This document shows positions 8,151-16,468 of a stretch of DNA of 64,000 nt, in pieces. The stretch is from Xanthobacteraceae bacterium (GTDB lineage: Bacteria > Pseudomonadota > Alphaproteobacteria > Rhizobiales > Xanthobacteraceae). The notes beneath the pieces were generated by a model that saw only the letters and a list, made by a program, of their open reading frames with translations, ran no database searches and had not been told where the DNA came from. The position numbers and the translations under genes are program-made. Numbering within the stretch: the first letter of the stretch is position 1; each line of letters opens with the position of its first letter. The stretch covers positions 124,001 through 188,000 of the forward strand of contig JAIESR010000006.1 of NCBI GenBank assembly GCA_019745775.1, given 5' to 3'.

Positions 8151-8644
8151 TGAGAGCTCAGGCGGCGCCAAACGGCGCGTTCGGCTCCCTCTCGCCTATT
8201 GTGGGGAGAGGGAGCCCGCCTGAACCATGATGATGTTTTGTTGAGTGTTGCTTTTGAACTCGAATGGAGCCGTAGCGGGACTCGGCTCCCTCTCCCCAGG
8301 GGGGGAGGGTAACCGCATTTGGCCGCGAGTGCGGCGTGCATGATTGAGCCCTCTCCCCTTGCGGGAGAGGGCGGCGAGGTGTCGCCGTACAACGGAATGG
8401 GTGAGGGGTATGCGTCGGCGGAGCGATACCCCTCACCCATTCTCCGTTGTTGCAACGCTGCGGCTGCCCTCTCCCGCAAGGGGAGAGGGCGCAATAATGA
8501 CCGCCCAGCACCGCTGTGAGGACCAAATGCGATGGCCCTCCGGAGCCGGCCGGTGCCAGCCGCCAAGCGTGAGTTCCTCCCCACATTTCACATCGCAACC
8601 ATTCCCCGCATTGACTTGGCCTCGCTGCCGCGCACCATCGCGGC
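8151..8644. repeat. Gene-free stretch packed with GC-rich palindromes (REP-like family A cluster)
   Basis: No gene is seen in these 494 bases. They hold a perfect 11-bp inverted repeat (GGCTCCCTCTC at 8183-8193 with GAGAGGGAGCC at 8206-8216), a half-element near 8284-8310, and a nested element whose 25-bp outer arms lie at 8348-8372 and 8466-8490 in inverted orientation. Its inner arms (GGGTGAGGGG and CCCCTCACCC) are the same as in the element at 757-912. The last 150 bases before rnhB show nothing recognisable. Confidence 0.8.
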
Positions 8645-9352
8645 ATGAGTCGATCAGCCGCCATAAAAATCCCGCGCCTGCCGCTGCCGGAGGAGCCCGT
8701 CCGTCCGAGCTTCCGGCGCGAGCGCGCGGCGCTCAAGCGCGGCGTTTGGCCGGTGGCGGGTTGCGACGAGGCGGGCCGGGGGCCGCTCGCCGGCCCGGTG
8801 GTCGCCGCGGCGGTGATCCTCGATCCCGACAAGATTCCGCGCGGGCTCAACGATTCCAAGAAGCTCGACCGCGAGGCGCGCGAGAAGCTCTACGACAAGA
8901 TCTGCGCCTCCGCCGAGGTCGCCGTCGCCTTCGCGCCGCCGGCGCGGATCGACCGCGACAACATCCTGCGCGCGTCGCTGTGGGCACTCGCCTGCGCGGT
9001 CAAGGCGCTGCCGGTGCGGCCGAAGCTCGTGTTCGTCGACGGACGCGACCGCATCGACGCCGGCTGCGACTGCACCGCGGTGATCTCGGGCGACGCCATC
9101 GTATCCTCGATCGCGGCGGCCTCGATCGTCGCCAAGGTGACGCGCGACCGGCTGATGATGCGGCTTGCGCTCGCCCATCCCGGCTACGGCTTCGAGCGCC
9201 ACATGGGCTACAGCGTCCCCGAGCATCAGGCGGCGCTGGCGAAGCTCGGGCCGACCGTCCACCACCGCCGATCGTTCTCGCCGGTCGCCGCCCGCTATCT
9301 CCTGGACGCTGCCGACCCCGACGAGATCGTCCCGGCCGCGTTGCCGCTCTAG
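8645..9352 (+). CDS. rnhB: Ribonuclease HII
   Basis: RNase HII removes ribonucleotides and RNA primers from RNA-DNA hybrids. The 235-residue product has the family signature [18 protein letters not shown] with the catalytic Asp41-Glu42 pair, a third acidic residue in VFVDGRD (about Asp132), and the late [12 protein letters not shown] block. Length and order are normal apart from a basic N-terminal extension of about 35 residues ([13 protein letters not shown]), usual in rhizobial enzymes. It follows the PA0069-type radical SAM gene. Confidence 0.95.
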   Translation: MSRSAAIKIPRLPLPEEPVRPSFRRERAALKRGVWPVAGCDEAGRGPLAGPVVAAAVILDPDKIPRGLNDSKKLDREAREKLYDKICASAEVAVAFAPPARIDRDNILRASLWALACAVKALPVRPKLVFVDGRDRIDAGCDCTAVISGDAIVSSIAAASIVAKVTRDRLMMRLALAHPGYGFERHMGYSVPEHQAALAKLGPTVHHRRSFSPVAARYLLDAADPDEIVPAALPL

Positions 9353-9442
9353 CCGTTGCCAGGATCAAGTCCGGGGCGAGCTTTTTCGAGGATCATGCAC
9401 TAATGTGCTCCCGGTAGGGGCTGCGTTCGGTCTGCGGGGGCC

Positions 9443-11002
9443 ATGCTTTACGTATCCATTTTCGTCGAGCTGTTGCGCTCGCGTCCGGCGCTGGCGGTAT
9501 GGATTGCCGCACTGGCGCAGGCGACGCTGTGGTTCCTGGTCCCGACCGTGTTCTACGCCGGGCCGCCCGGCGACGTGCCGTTCGTGCTTGCGATCGGCAA
9601 CGAGCTCCAGCTCGGCACGTATCTGGGGCCGCCGCTCGCATTCTGGCTTGCCGAAGGCGCGTACGTGGCCGCCGGCAACAGCCTGGCCGGCGTCTACCTG
9701 CTTTCCCAGATCTGCGTGGGGGTGACCTACTACGCGGTGTTCTCGCTCGGACGTTCGATCGTCGGCGCGCAGCACGCCGCGCTGGCGGTGCTGCTGATGG
9801 TCGGCATCTCGGCATTCACGGTGCCGACGCCCGACTTCGGCCCGGTCACGCTCACCATGGCGCTGTGGGCCGTCATCCTGCTGCACTACTGGCGTGCGGT
9901 GAACGAGGGCAAGCGCGGCTACTGGGTCGCGCTGTCGGTCGAGATCGGTCTCCTGTTCCTCACCACCTATGCCGGGCTGTTGCTGTTCGGCATGCTCGCG
10001 CTGTTCACCGCCGTCAACAAGCGCGCCCGCGCGGCGATGTATTCGACCGACCCCTGGCTGGCGAGCCTCGTCGCCGTCGTCGTGCTGTTCCCGCATCTGC
10101 TGTGGCTCACGGAAACCGGCGAAGGGCTCGCCGCGCGGCTGATGAGGCTGCGCTCGCCGGAAGCGGTGATCGACAATTTCAATGCCTGGCTGCGCCAGAT
10201 CACGCTGATCCTCGCCGCCCATGCCGGGCTGGCGGTGCTGGTTTCGGCGGTGGTCGGCTGGCCGTGGACGCGACACGAGCCATCGCCGGTGATCGTGCGC
10301 GAGCCGGTCGAGCCGTTTGCACGACAGTTCATCATCTACTTCGCGGTGGTGCCGGCGCTCGCTGCCACCATCGTCGCGGTGCTGGCCGGCTGGCCGGCGC
10401 CGGTCGGCGGCATCGCGCCGCTGGTCGTACTCTCCGGGCTCGTGGTCGTGCTGCTCGCCGGCAACGGCATCGAGCTCAGCCACCAGAACATCGTGATCGC
10501 GGCCTGGTTCGGACTGCTGCTGGTGCCCCCGATGCTCGCCGTCATCGCGGTGTTCACGATGCCGTGGGTCGGCATCGATCTCAACGTCAACAAGCCGGCG
10601 CGGCAAATTGCTCAATTCTTCGCCGACAGCTTCCAGAAACGCACCGGCACGCCGCTCGCGGTGGTGGCGGGCGATCCGCGCACCGCGGCGCTGATCTCGC
10701 TCGGCGCGCCGAGCCGGCCGAGCCTGCTGCTCGACGCGACGCCCGAGCGCACGCCGTGGGTGACCTTTGACGACGTCCGCCGCAAGGGCGCGGTCATCGT
10801 GTGGCCGACCAACGACACCGTCGGCGCGCCGCCGCCGGAGATCAAGGAGCGCTTCCCGGACCTCGTCGTCGACCAGCCGCGCGTGTTCGAGCGGCCGGTG
10901 TGGTCGGGTCGGTTGCCGGTACTGCGCTATGGCTGGGCGGTGGTCAGGCCGCAGCCGGGTGAGAAGCCTGCGCCGGCCAAGGAAGAGGGAAAGAAGAAGT
11001 AG
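9443..11002 (+). CDS. GT39-type membrane glycosyltransferase (ArnT/PMT-like)
   Basis: The 519-residue polytopic protein has about ten predicted membrane helices and a soluble C-terminal part. The first periplasmic loop (PPGDVPFVLAIGN) contains the acidic site expected of the GT39/GT83 enzymes, which move a sugar from a polyprenyl phosphate carrier to lipid or protein on the periplasmic face. The C-terminus ends in a Lys/Glu-rich tail. The acceptor cannot be told; it may decorate lipid A or another envelope glycan. The ATG follows a GGGGG stretch. The next gene begins seven bases after the stop, so the two are probably one transcript. Confidence 0.7.
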   Translation: MLYVSIFVELLRSRPALAVWIAALAQATLWFLVPTVFYAGPPGDVPFVLAIGNELQLGTYLGPPLAFWLAEGAYVAAGNSLAGVYLLSQICVGVTYYAVFSLGRSIVGAQHAALAVLLMVGISAFTVPTPDFGPVTLTMALWAVILLHYWRAVNEGKRGYWVALSVEIGLLFLTTYAGLLLFGMLALFTAVNKRARAAMYSTDPWLASLVAVVVLFPHLLWLTETGEGLAARLMRLRSPEAVIDNFNAWLRQITLILAAHAGLAVLVSAVVGWPWTRHEPSPVIVREPVEPFARQFIIYFAVVPALAATIVAVLAGWPAPVGGIAPLVVLSGLVVVLLAGNGIELSHQNIVIAAWFGLLLVPPMLAVIAVFTMPWVGIDLNVNKPARQIAQFFADSFQKRTGTPLAVVAGDPRTAALISLGAPSRPSLLLDATPERTPWVTFDDVRRKGAVIVWPTNDTVGAPPPEIKERFPDLVVDQPRVFERPVWSGRLPVLRYGWAVVRPQPGEKPAPAKEEGKKK

Positions 11003-11009
11003 ACAGCCC

Positions 11010-11888
11010 ATGCAAAGCAAAAGCGTTGGCATTGTCGGTTTCGGCCTCATGGGCACGGCGTTCGCGCAGCGCCTGGCGGCTGCGGGATTCGGTTTTGCCG
11101 GATACGACGTCGATGCGGCGAAAGCCGCGCAAATAACGGCGCTCGGCGGCAGGGCGGCTCAATCCATTGCCGAGATCGCGCGCGAATGCGAGCCCATCCT
11201 GCTCGCGGTGTTCAGCACCGACCAGGTCGAGGACGTGGTCGAGAGGCATCTGCTACCCGTGCTCGGTGATGACTCCGGCCGTATCGTTCTGTGCGCCTCG
11301 ACGTGCGATCCCGATCGCATCGCCGCGCTCGGCGGGCGCGCCGCGGCGCGCGGCTTGCGCTTTCTCGAGACGCCGGTGTCGGGCACCAGCGCACAGGTCG
11401 CGCGCGGGGAGGGCGTCGGCCTGATCGGCGGCGATGCGGCGATCGCCGCCGGGATCGAGCCGGTACTGCGCGCGCTGTTTCCGCGCTATTTCCTGATCGG
11501 GAAGGTCGGCGACGGCGGCCGCGCCAAGCTCGCGGTCAATCTCATTCTCGGGCTTAACCGGCTCGCGCTGGCGGAGGGGCTCGCGTTCGCCGAACGGCTC
11601 GGGCTCGATCCCGCGGCGTTTCTCACGGTAGCGAAGAGCTCCGCCGCCTATTCGCAGATCATGGATGTCAAAGGCGCGCGCATGATCGAGCGCGCGTTCG
11701 CGCCCGAGGGCCGCGCCAGGCAGACGCTCAAGGACGCGCAGCTGATGCTCGCGCAGGCGCGCACCGTCGGGCAGGAGCTGCCGCTGCTCGAGGTGCATGC
11801 CGAGGTGCTGGAAGCCTGCCTGCGTGCAGGCGAGGGCGACCTCGACAACAGCGTGGTGATCGAAGAGCTGCGCCGGCGGCGCAAGTAG
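11010..11888 (+). CDS. NAD(P)-dependent beta-hydroxyacid dehydrogenase (3-hydroxyisobutyrate dehydrogenase family)
   Basis: The 292-residue protein starts with a Rossmann motif (GIVGFGLMG, residues 7-15), has the substrate block ETPVSGTSAQVARGE, and carries the catalytic Lys at about residue 173 in GRAKLAVNLILGLNRLALAE. This fits the family that oxidises 3-hydroxyisobutyrate, tartronate semialdehyde or similar acids. The exact substrate is open. The start is the ATG at 11010, seven bases after the glycosyltransferase stop. A longer in-frame reading from 10767 is Arg/Ser-rich shadow coding and is discarded. It converges on the Bug receptor gene with no spacer. Confidence 0.85.
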   Translation: MQSKSVGIVGFGLMGTAFAQRLAAAGFGFAGYDVDAAKAAQITALGGRAAQSIAEIARECEPILLAVFSTDQVEDVVERHLLPVLGDDSGRIVLCASTCDPDRIAALGGRAAARGLRFLETPVSGTSAQVARGEGVGLIGGDAAIAAGIEPVLRALFPRYFLIGKVGDGGRAKLAVNLILGLNRLALAEGLAFAERLGLDPAAFLTVAKSSAAYSQIMDVKGARMIERAFAPEGRARQTLKDAQLMLAQARTVGQELPLLEVHAEVLEACLRAGEGDLDNSVVIEELRRRRK

Positions 11889-12872
11889 CTAATCGCTGCT
11901 CACGCCGCTGGCCTTCACCGGCGCGGCCCATCGCGCGATTTCGGTCTCCAGGAACTTGCGCAGATACTCCGGGCTCCGCCGGTCCGGCGCCGCCGGAATC
12001 AGACCGATGGAATCGAACCGCGCCCGCAGCGCCGAATTGTCGAGCGCCTTGCGTATGGCCGCATTCGTCTTGGCAACCATGGCCGGCGTCGCGCTCTTCG
12101 GCAGCAGGATCGCGTTCCAGGCCGAGACGTCGAAGTCCTTCAGCCCCTGCTCCTCGGCGGTCGGAAGGTTGGGCAGCAGCGCGGCACGATCGCGCGCCAG
12201 CATCGCCATCGCCTTGACCTGGCCGGTGTTCACCGCTTGCACCGCGATGGAAACATAGTTGCAGATGTAGTCGATGCGGCCCGCGATCACGTCGGCAAAC
12301 GCCGGCCCGCCGCCGCGATAGGGAACATGGGTGACCTCGACGCCCATGATCTGGTTCAGCATCACGCAGCTGATGTGTGACGAGGTGCCGGTGCCGCCGG
12401 AGCTGAACACCATCTTGGCGTGGTTGTTCTTGGTATAGGCTATGAACTCGCGAAGATTGTTCGGCGGCAGGTCCTTCTTTGTCATCAGCAACAGCGGCGC
12501 ATCGGCGATGAAGCCGACCGGCTGGAAGTCGTTGGCCGGATGATAGGCCGGCTTCTTGTGCATGGAATAGCTGATCGCATGCGTGCCGATCGAGGCGAGC
12601 ACGAACAGATGGCTGTCGGCGGACGCTTGCGACACCCGCAGCGAGCCGGTCATGCCGCCGCCGCCGGGCACGTTCTCGATGATGACCTGCTGGCCCAGCC
12701 CTTCGCTCAACGTCGGCTGGAGGATGCGCGCCAGCGCATCCATCGGACCGCCCGCGGCGAACGGCACGACCATCGTCACCGGCCGGTTCGGCCAGTCCTG
12801 CGCATTCGCCACGCCGGTCACCAGGACGAGCAGCGCGGACGCACCGAAAACCATCGTTCTGAAATGCATCAT
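11889..12872 (-). CDS. Bug-family tripartite tricarboxylate transporter receptor
   Basis: A full-length (327 residues) periplasmic receptor with a signal peptide cut near VANAQDW. Family blocks are WPNRPVTMVVPFAAGGPMD, VIIENVPGGGGMTGS, VVFSSGGTGTSSH-like, VTHVPYRGGGPAFADV and LPNLPTAEEQGL. Bug receptors bind carboxylates and other small acids and work with TctAB membrane partners, which are not in this window. The ATG pair at 12867-12872 follows AGGAGCC. Only 26 bases separate it from cydB, so it is likely transcribed with cydAB, an odd pairing for which I see no functional reason. Confidence 0.85.
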   Translation of the reverse strand: MMHFRTMVFGASALLVLVTGVANAQDWPNRPVTMVVPFAAGGPMDALARILQPTLSEGLGQQVIIENVPGGGGMTGSLRVSQASADSHLFVLASIGTHAISYSMHKKPAYHPANDFQPVGFIADAPLLLMTKKDLPPNNLREFIAYTKNNHAKMVFSSGGTGTSSHISCVMLNQIMGVEVTHVPYRGGGPAFADVIAGRIDYICNYVSIAVQAVNTGQVKAMAMLARDRAALLPNLPTAEEQGLKDFDVSAWNAILLPKSATPAMVAKTNAAIRKALDNSALRARFDSIGLIPAAPDRRSPEYLRKFLETEIARWAAPVKASGVSSD

Positions 12873-12898
12873 AGGCTCCTGGCAACGCAGCCAACGCT

Positions 12899-13909
12899 TC
12901 AATGGTGATAGCTCTCGCCGTGGCGGACCTTGCCGCGGAAGACCCAGTGCACGACCACGAAATAGCCGATGATGATCGGCAGCAGGATCAGCGTGCCGAC
13001 CAGCATGAAGATCTGGCTCGCCGGGGCCGCCGCAGTGTCCCAGATCGTGAGCGACGGCGGCACGAGATAGGGGAACACCGAGATCACGAGCCCCAGGTAG
13101 CCGAGCAGGAACAGCACGATCGCCGCGAAGAACGGCGGCAGCTCGCGCCCGGTCTCGAGCCAGCGCCAGAGCGCGAAGGCGGTGACGGCGGTCAGCAACG
13201 GTACCGGCCACAGATAGTAGATATTCGGCGTCGTGAACCAGCGCGCGGCGATGCGCTCGAAAGCGACCGGCGTCCACAGGCTGACGATCGCCATGAATCC
13301 GAGCACGGCGATGAGCGCGAGCTTGGCGTGGGCCCTGGCGCGTGCCGCGACCACGCCGTCGGTCTTCATCACCAGCCAGGTGGCGCCGAGCAGCACGTAG
13401 CCGGCGAGGACACCGAGGCCGCACAGCAGTGCGAACGGCGTCGCCCAATCGAATGCGCCACCGGCAAAGGCGCCGTCCTTGACGTTGATGCCCTGGATCA
13501 GCGCGCCGAGAATGATGCCCTGGCAGATCGCGGCGAGCGCCGAGCCGCCGGTGAATGCGAAATTCCAGTAGCGCTTGCTGGTCTCCGCCACGGTGCGGAA
13601 CTCGAAGGCGACGCCGCGGAACACGAGCGCGAGCAGCATGACGATCACCGGCAGGTAGATCGCCGGCATGATCACGGCATAGGCGCGCGGGAACGCCACC
13701 CACAATCCGCCGCCGCCGAGCACCAGCCAGGTTTCGTTGCCGTCCCAGAACGGCGCGAGCGTCGTGATCATCTGATCGCGCTCTTTTTCGTCGCGGCTGG
13801 TCGGGAATAGGATGCCGACGCCGAGGTCGAAGCCGTCGAGGATCACATACAGCGCGACGGCGATCCCGATGATGCCGGCCCAGATCAGCGGCAGGTCCCA
13901 TTCGCTCAT
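12899..13909 (-). CDS. cydB: Cytochrome bd-type (cyanide-insensitive) quinol oxidase subunit II
   Basis: The 336-residue membrane protein matches CydB/CioB: LPLIWAGIIGIAVALYVILDGFDLGVG at the N-terminus, FWDGNETWLVLGGG in the first third, and the C-terminal LPIIIGYFVVVHWVFRGKV. With CydA it reduces oxygen to water with electrons from quinol in the inner membrane. The product ends in Tyr-His-His. It lies downstream of cydA, separated by a 149-base spacer that carries two strong hairpins, so the amounts of the two subunits may be set after transcription. Confidence 0.93.
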   Translation of the reverse strand: MSEWDLPLIWAGIIGIAVALYVILDGFDLGVGILFPTSRDEKERDQMITTLAPFWDGNETWLVLGGGGLWVAFPRAYAVIMPAIYLPVIVMLLALVFRGVAFEFRTVAETSKRYWNFAFTGGSALAAICQGIILGALIQGINVKDGAFAGGAFDWATPFALLCGLGVLAGYVLLGATWLVMKTDGVVAARARAHAKLALIAVLGFMAIVSLWTPVAFERIAARWFTTPNIYYLWPVPLLTAVTAFALWRWLETGRELPPFFAAIVLFLLGYLGLVISVFPYLVPPSLTIWDTAAAPASQIFMLVGTLILLPIIIGYFVVVHWVFRGKVRHGESYHH

Positions 13910-13960
13910 GGCGCGTCCTGCAAAAAACTAAAGTCGTTCCGTTCGAGTCGGCTCTCTCCA

Positions 13961-14036
13961 CCGCTCATTCCCGCGCAAGCGGGAATCCAGAATCTTCGTT
14001 TGTAGCTCCTGGGTCCCCGCTTTCGCGGGGACGAGC
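13961..14036. repeat. Two-hairpin intergenic repeat between cydA and cydB
   Basis: Two perfect stem-loops sit in tandem: ATTCCCGC-loop-GCGGGAAT at 13967-13986 and GTCCCCGC-loop-GCGGGGAC at 14013-14032, each with an 8-bp stem and a 4-base loop. The pair with its linker (AATCCAG, then CTCCTGG) looks like the intergenic palindrome common in proteobacterial genomes. It lies inside the cydA-cydB transcription unit and could stabilise or attenuate the message. Confidence 0.75.
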
Positions 14037-14058
14037 GGATAGAGCGAGCACCACGCAC

Positions 14059-15459
14059 CTAAGACCCGCGCGCCAGCGCCTCGCGTCCGGCATCGTGGGC
14101 GGCCGCCAGCGGCCGCGACGCGGAGCCAGTTTGCGGCGGCTCGATCGCGCGGCCCTGCGGCCCACGTTCGATCAGTCGGTTGATATAGTAGATTCCCATC
14201 GCGAATACGATCGAATAGACGACGACGAACAGCACCAGCGACGTCAGCACCGTGGGCGCGGCGAGCGGCGAGGTGGCGTCGGCGGTGCGCAGGATGCCCT
14301 GCACGACCCAAGGCTGGCGGCCGCTCTCGGTCACCACCCAGCCGGCGACGACGGCAACGAAGCCGGTCCACCAGCTGTGCGCGACGATGCGCATGTACCA
14401 GCGCGTCTCGAACAGCATGCCGCGCCAGAGCAGCCAGGCGCCGATCAGCGCCGCCGCGATCATGAAGAATCCGATCGCCAGCATGATGCGGAAGGCGAAG
14501 AACACGGTCTTGACAGGCGGGCGGTTCTGCGGCGCCACGTCCTTCAGCCCGATGATCAGGCCGTTCAGCCGGTGCGTCAGGATCAGCGATCCCGCGTTCG
14601 GGATCGACAGCGCCCAGTGGTTCTTCTCGGCCGCTTCGTCGGGCCAGGCGAAGATGTGGAAGTCGACCGGCTCATCACTGTTCCAATGCGCCTCCATCGC
14701 CGCGATCTTGATCGGCTGGTGCTTGAGAGTGTTGAGGCCGTGCAGGTCGCCGATCAGCAATTGCAGTGGTGCCAGGACGGCAAGCAGCAGCACCGCCATC
14801 TTGATCATGGTGCGGGCGTGCTCGGTGTGCCGCTCCGAGAGCCAGTAGCGCGCGCCGACCGCGAGCACCACGAAGCCGGTAGTGAGGAACGCGGCGTTGA
14901 GCATGTGGGCGAGGCGGTAAGGGAAGCTCGGATTGAAGATGATCGCCCACCAGTCGAGCGGCACAGCGACGCCGTCGACGATCTCGTGGCCGGTCGGGGT
15001 GTGCATCCAGCTGTTGGCGGCGAGGATCCAGAACGCCGAGGTCATGGTGCCGACGGCGACCACGATCGCCGACGTCACCTGCAGCCAGTTCGGCACCCGG
15101 CCCCAGCCGAACAGCATGATGCCGAGGAAGGTCGCCTCCAGGAAGAATGCGGTCAGCACCTCGTAGCCGATCAGCGGGCCGACGATATTGCCGGCGAACA
15201 CCGAGAAGCGGCTCCAGTTGGTGCCGAACTGGTACGACAGGACGATGCCGGAGACGACGCCCATCGCGAACGAGACCGCGAAGATGCGGGTCCAGAACTT
15301 GGCGAGCTGCTGGTAGCGCTCGCGGCCGGTGGAGGCCCACATCACCAGGAGCGTGGCGATATAGGCCGACAAGCCGATGGTGAAGGTCGGGAAGATGATG
15401 TGGAACGTCACCGTGAAAGCGAACTGAAGTCTCGCGATCAGGACCGGATCGAGTTCCAT
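14059..15459 (-). CDS. cydA: Cytochrome bd-type (cyanide-insensitive) quinol oxidase subunit I
   Basis: The 466-residue protein has the CydA fold with nine membrane helices. The heme-ligand His is in FHIIFPTF (about residue 20), and the GRQPWVVQG motif is near residue 390. The length and the short quinol loop match the CioA/cyanide-insensitive type and not the longer E. coli form. The ATG at 15459 is preferred to 15465, because GGAG lies 7 bases before the former and only 1 base before the latter. It heads a cydA-cydB unit. A 23-bp near-palindrome about 150 bases upstream is a candidate operator. Confidence 0.92.
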   Translation of the reverse strand: MELDPVLIARLQFAFTVTFHIIFPTFTIGLSAYIATLLVMWASTGRERYQQLAKFWTRIFAVSFAMGVVSGIVLSYQFGTNWSRFSVFAGNIVGPLIGYEVLTAFFLEATFLGIMLFGWGRVPNWLQVTSAIVVAVGTMTSAFWILAANSWMHTPTGHEIVDGVAVPLDWWAIIFNPSFPYRLAHMLNAAFLTTGFVVLAVGARYWLSERHTEHARTMIKMAVLLLAVLAPLQLLIGDLHGLNTLKHQPIKIAAMEAHWNSDEPVDFHIFAWPDEAAEKNHWALSIPNAGSLILTHRLNGLIIGLKDVAPQNRPPVKTVFFAFRIMLAIGFFMIAAALIGAWLLWRGMLFETRWYMRIVAHSWWTGFVAVVAGWVVTESGRQPWVVQGILRTADATSPLAAPTVLTSLVLFVVVYSIVFAMGIYYINRLIERGPQGRAIEPPQTGSASRPLAAAHDAGREALARGS

Positions 15460-15606
15460 TGCCATGCTCCGCCGTCGCGCGGCTCGTGTGGCGGGTTGGA
15501 CGTTCGCAATAAACTTAAGGCCGGTTGGTGGCTTGCCAATGCGGCAGAATGATCACCAGGGGTGCGGCAAAGCAGCCATTCCGAATCGCATCGGCCGCCC
15601 ATTAAT

Positions 15607-15629
15607 CGCGATCATGCCTCATGATCGCG
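15607..15629. promoter_or_regulatory. Perfect 10-bp inverted repeat in the cydA upstream region (candidate operator)
   Basis: CGCGATCATG (15607-15616) and CATGATCGCG (15620-15629) are exact reverse complements around a 3-base spacer. The site lies about 148 bases upstream of cydA and 123 bases upstream of the divergent exported protein gene at 15752. It has no T-run, so it is more like a protein binding site than a terminator. The rest of the 292-base divergent gap shows no further clear motif. Confidence 0.45.
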
Positions 15630-15751
15630 GCCGCCAGAACCGTGGCAGTTTGCCAAGCCACAGAAATCCACAAATCCGCGCGTGCCGGAATGGCGACCCG
15701 GCAGATTTGCTATGATGGTCCCGTGCGGATGATCGGACGGGGAACGGGGAC

Positions 15752-16393
15752 ATGGCCGAGAGCAGTGCGCCACAGGGTCCGATTCGCCGAGGCGAAACCG
15801 GTGCCCAGTTGATCCTCACGCGCCGGGCTTTCAACACGGGTGTTGTCGCCGCGGCAGCCGCCGCGCTGCTGCCGATGCCGGCGCGCGCAACGGTGCCGCC
15901 GAAGGATGAAGCACTCGTGCTCGCACGCGCGACCGAGGTCGATCTCTCCGCGCAGGAAACCGCCGTGGTGCTGGCGCCGGTGCCGCAGCGTCGGCCGCCG
16001 CAGCAGCGCAAGCTCGCGAAGGGTGAAAAGCCGCCGGCTCCGCGCACGTGGATCGTGCTGCGTGACGTGATCGCGGCCGAGCGCGCGCCGGCTTATGACC
16101 TCTTCCTGGTGCTGGAAGGGACGAATGTCTTTGCGCCGACGACCACGGCCCAGCCGATCGGCGCGCTCGCGCTGAAAGGCGGCAGCGGCGACGAGGGCAA
16201 GGAGCGCCGCGAGACGGTGGCCTTCGACGTGACCGAGCCGTTGACCAAGCTTTCGAAAACGCGCGGTTTCAACATGCGCTTTCTGCGCCTCACCATCGTG
16301 CGGCGGGCGGTCAAGGATGACTCCGGCAAGGAGACCGTGCCGAACGATCCCAGGCCACCGGAGATCGGTACGATCGAGCTGGTCAGGTGGTGA
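15752..16393 (+). CDS. Tat-exported small protein, possibly like the C-terminal domain of tyrosinases
   Basis: The 213-residue product has a twin-arginine signal (TRRAFNTGVVAAAAAALLP, about residues 25-43), then a Pro/Arg-rich linker (VPQRRPPQQRK) and a beta-rich C-terminal part with YDLFLVLEGTNVF and VAFDVTEPLTKL. That last part recalls the small domain at the end of bacterial tyrosinases that covers or assists the copper site, but no copper-binding catalytic His clusters are present. No tyrosinase gene is in the window. The link is tentative; a plain hypothetical exported protein is the safe name. Confidence 0.55.
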   Translation: MAESSAPQGPIRRGETGAQLILTRRAFNTGVVAAAAAALLPMPARATVPPKDEALVLARATEVDLSAQETAVVLAPVPQRRPPQQRKLAKGEKPPAPRTWIVLRDVIAAERAPAYDLFLVLEGTNVFAPTTTAQPIGALALKGGSGDEGKERRETVAFDVTEPLTKLSKTRGFNMRFLRLTIVRRAVKDDSGKETVPNDPRPPEIGTIELVRW

Positions 16394-16468
16394 TGGAGCT
16401 TTGTAGCCTGGGTTGAGCGCACAGCGAAACCTAGGGCAGATCGTCCCGCATTTCTTCGCTAATGCGGG

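Noticed and set aside
8151-8644. CRISPR array or attenuator in the palindrome-rich stretch
   Set aside because: The units are inverted and not evenly spaced direct repeats, and there are no spacers of constant length or cas genes.
11889-13961. A 690-codon minus-strand frame covering the Bug receptor and the cydB region
   Set aside because: Only its last part, from 12872, has a signal peptide and Bug motifs. The rest is Arg-rich sequence in the wrong frame of cydB.
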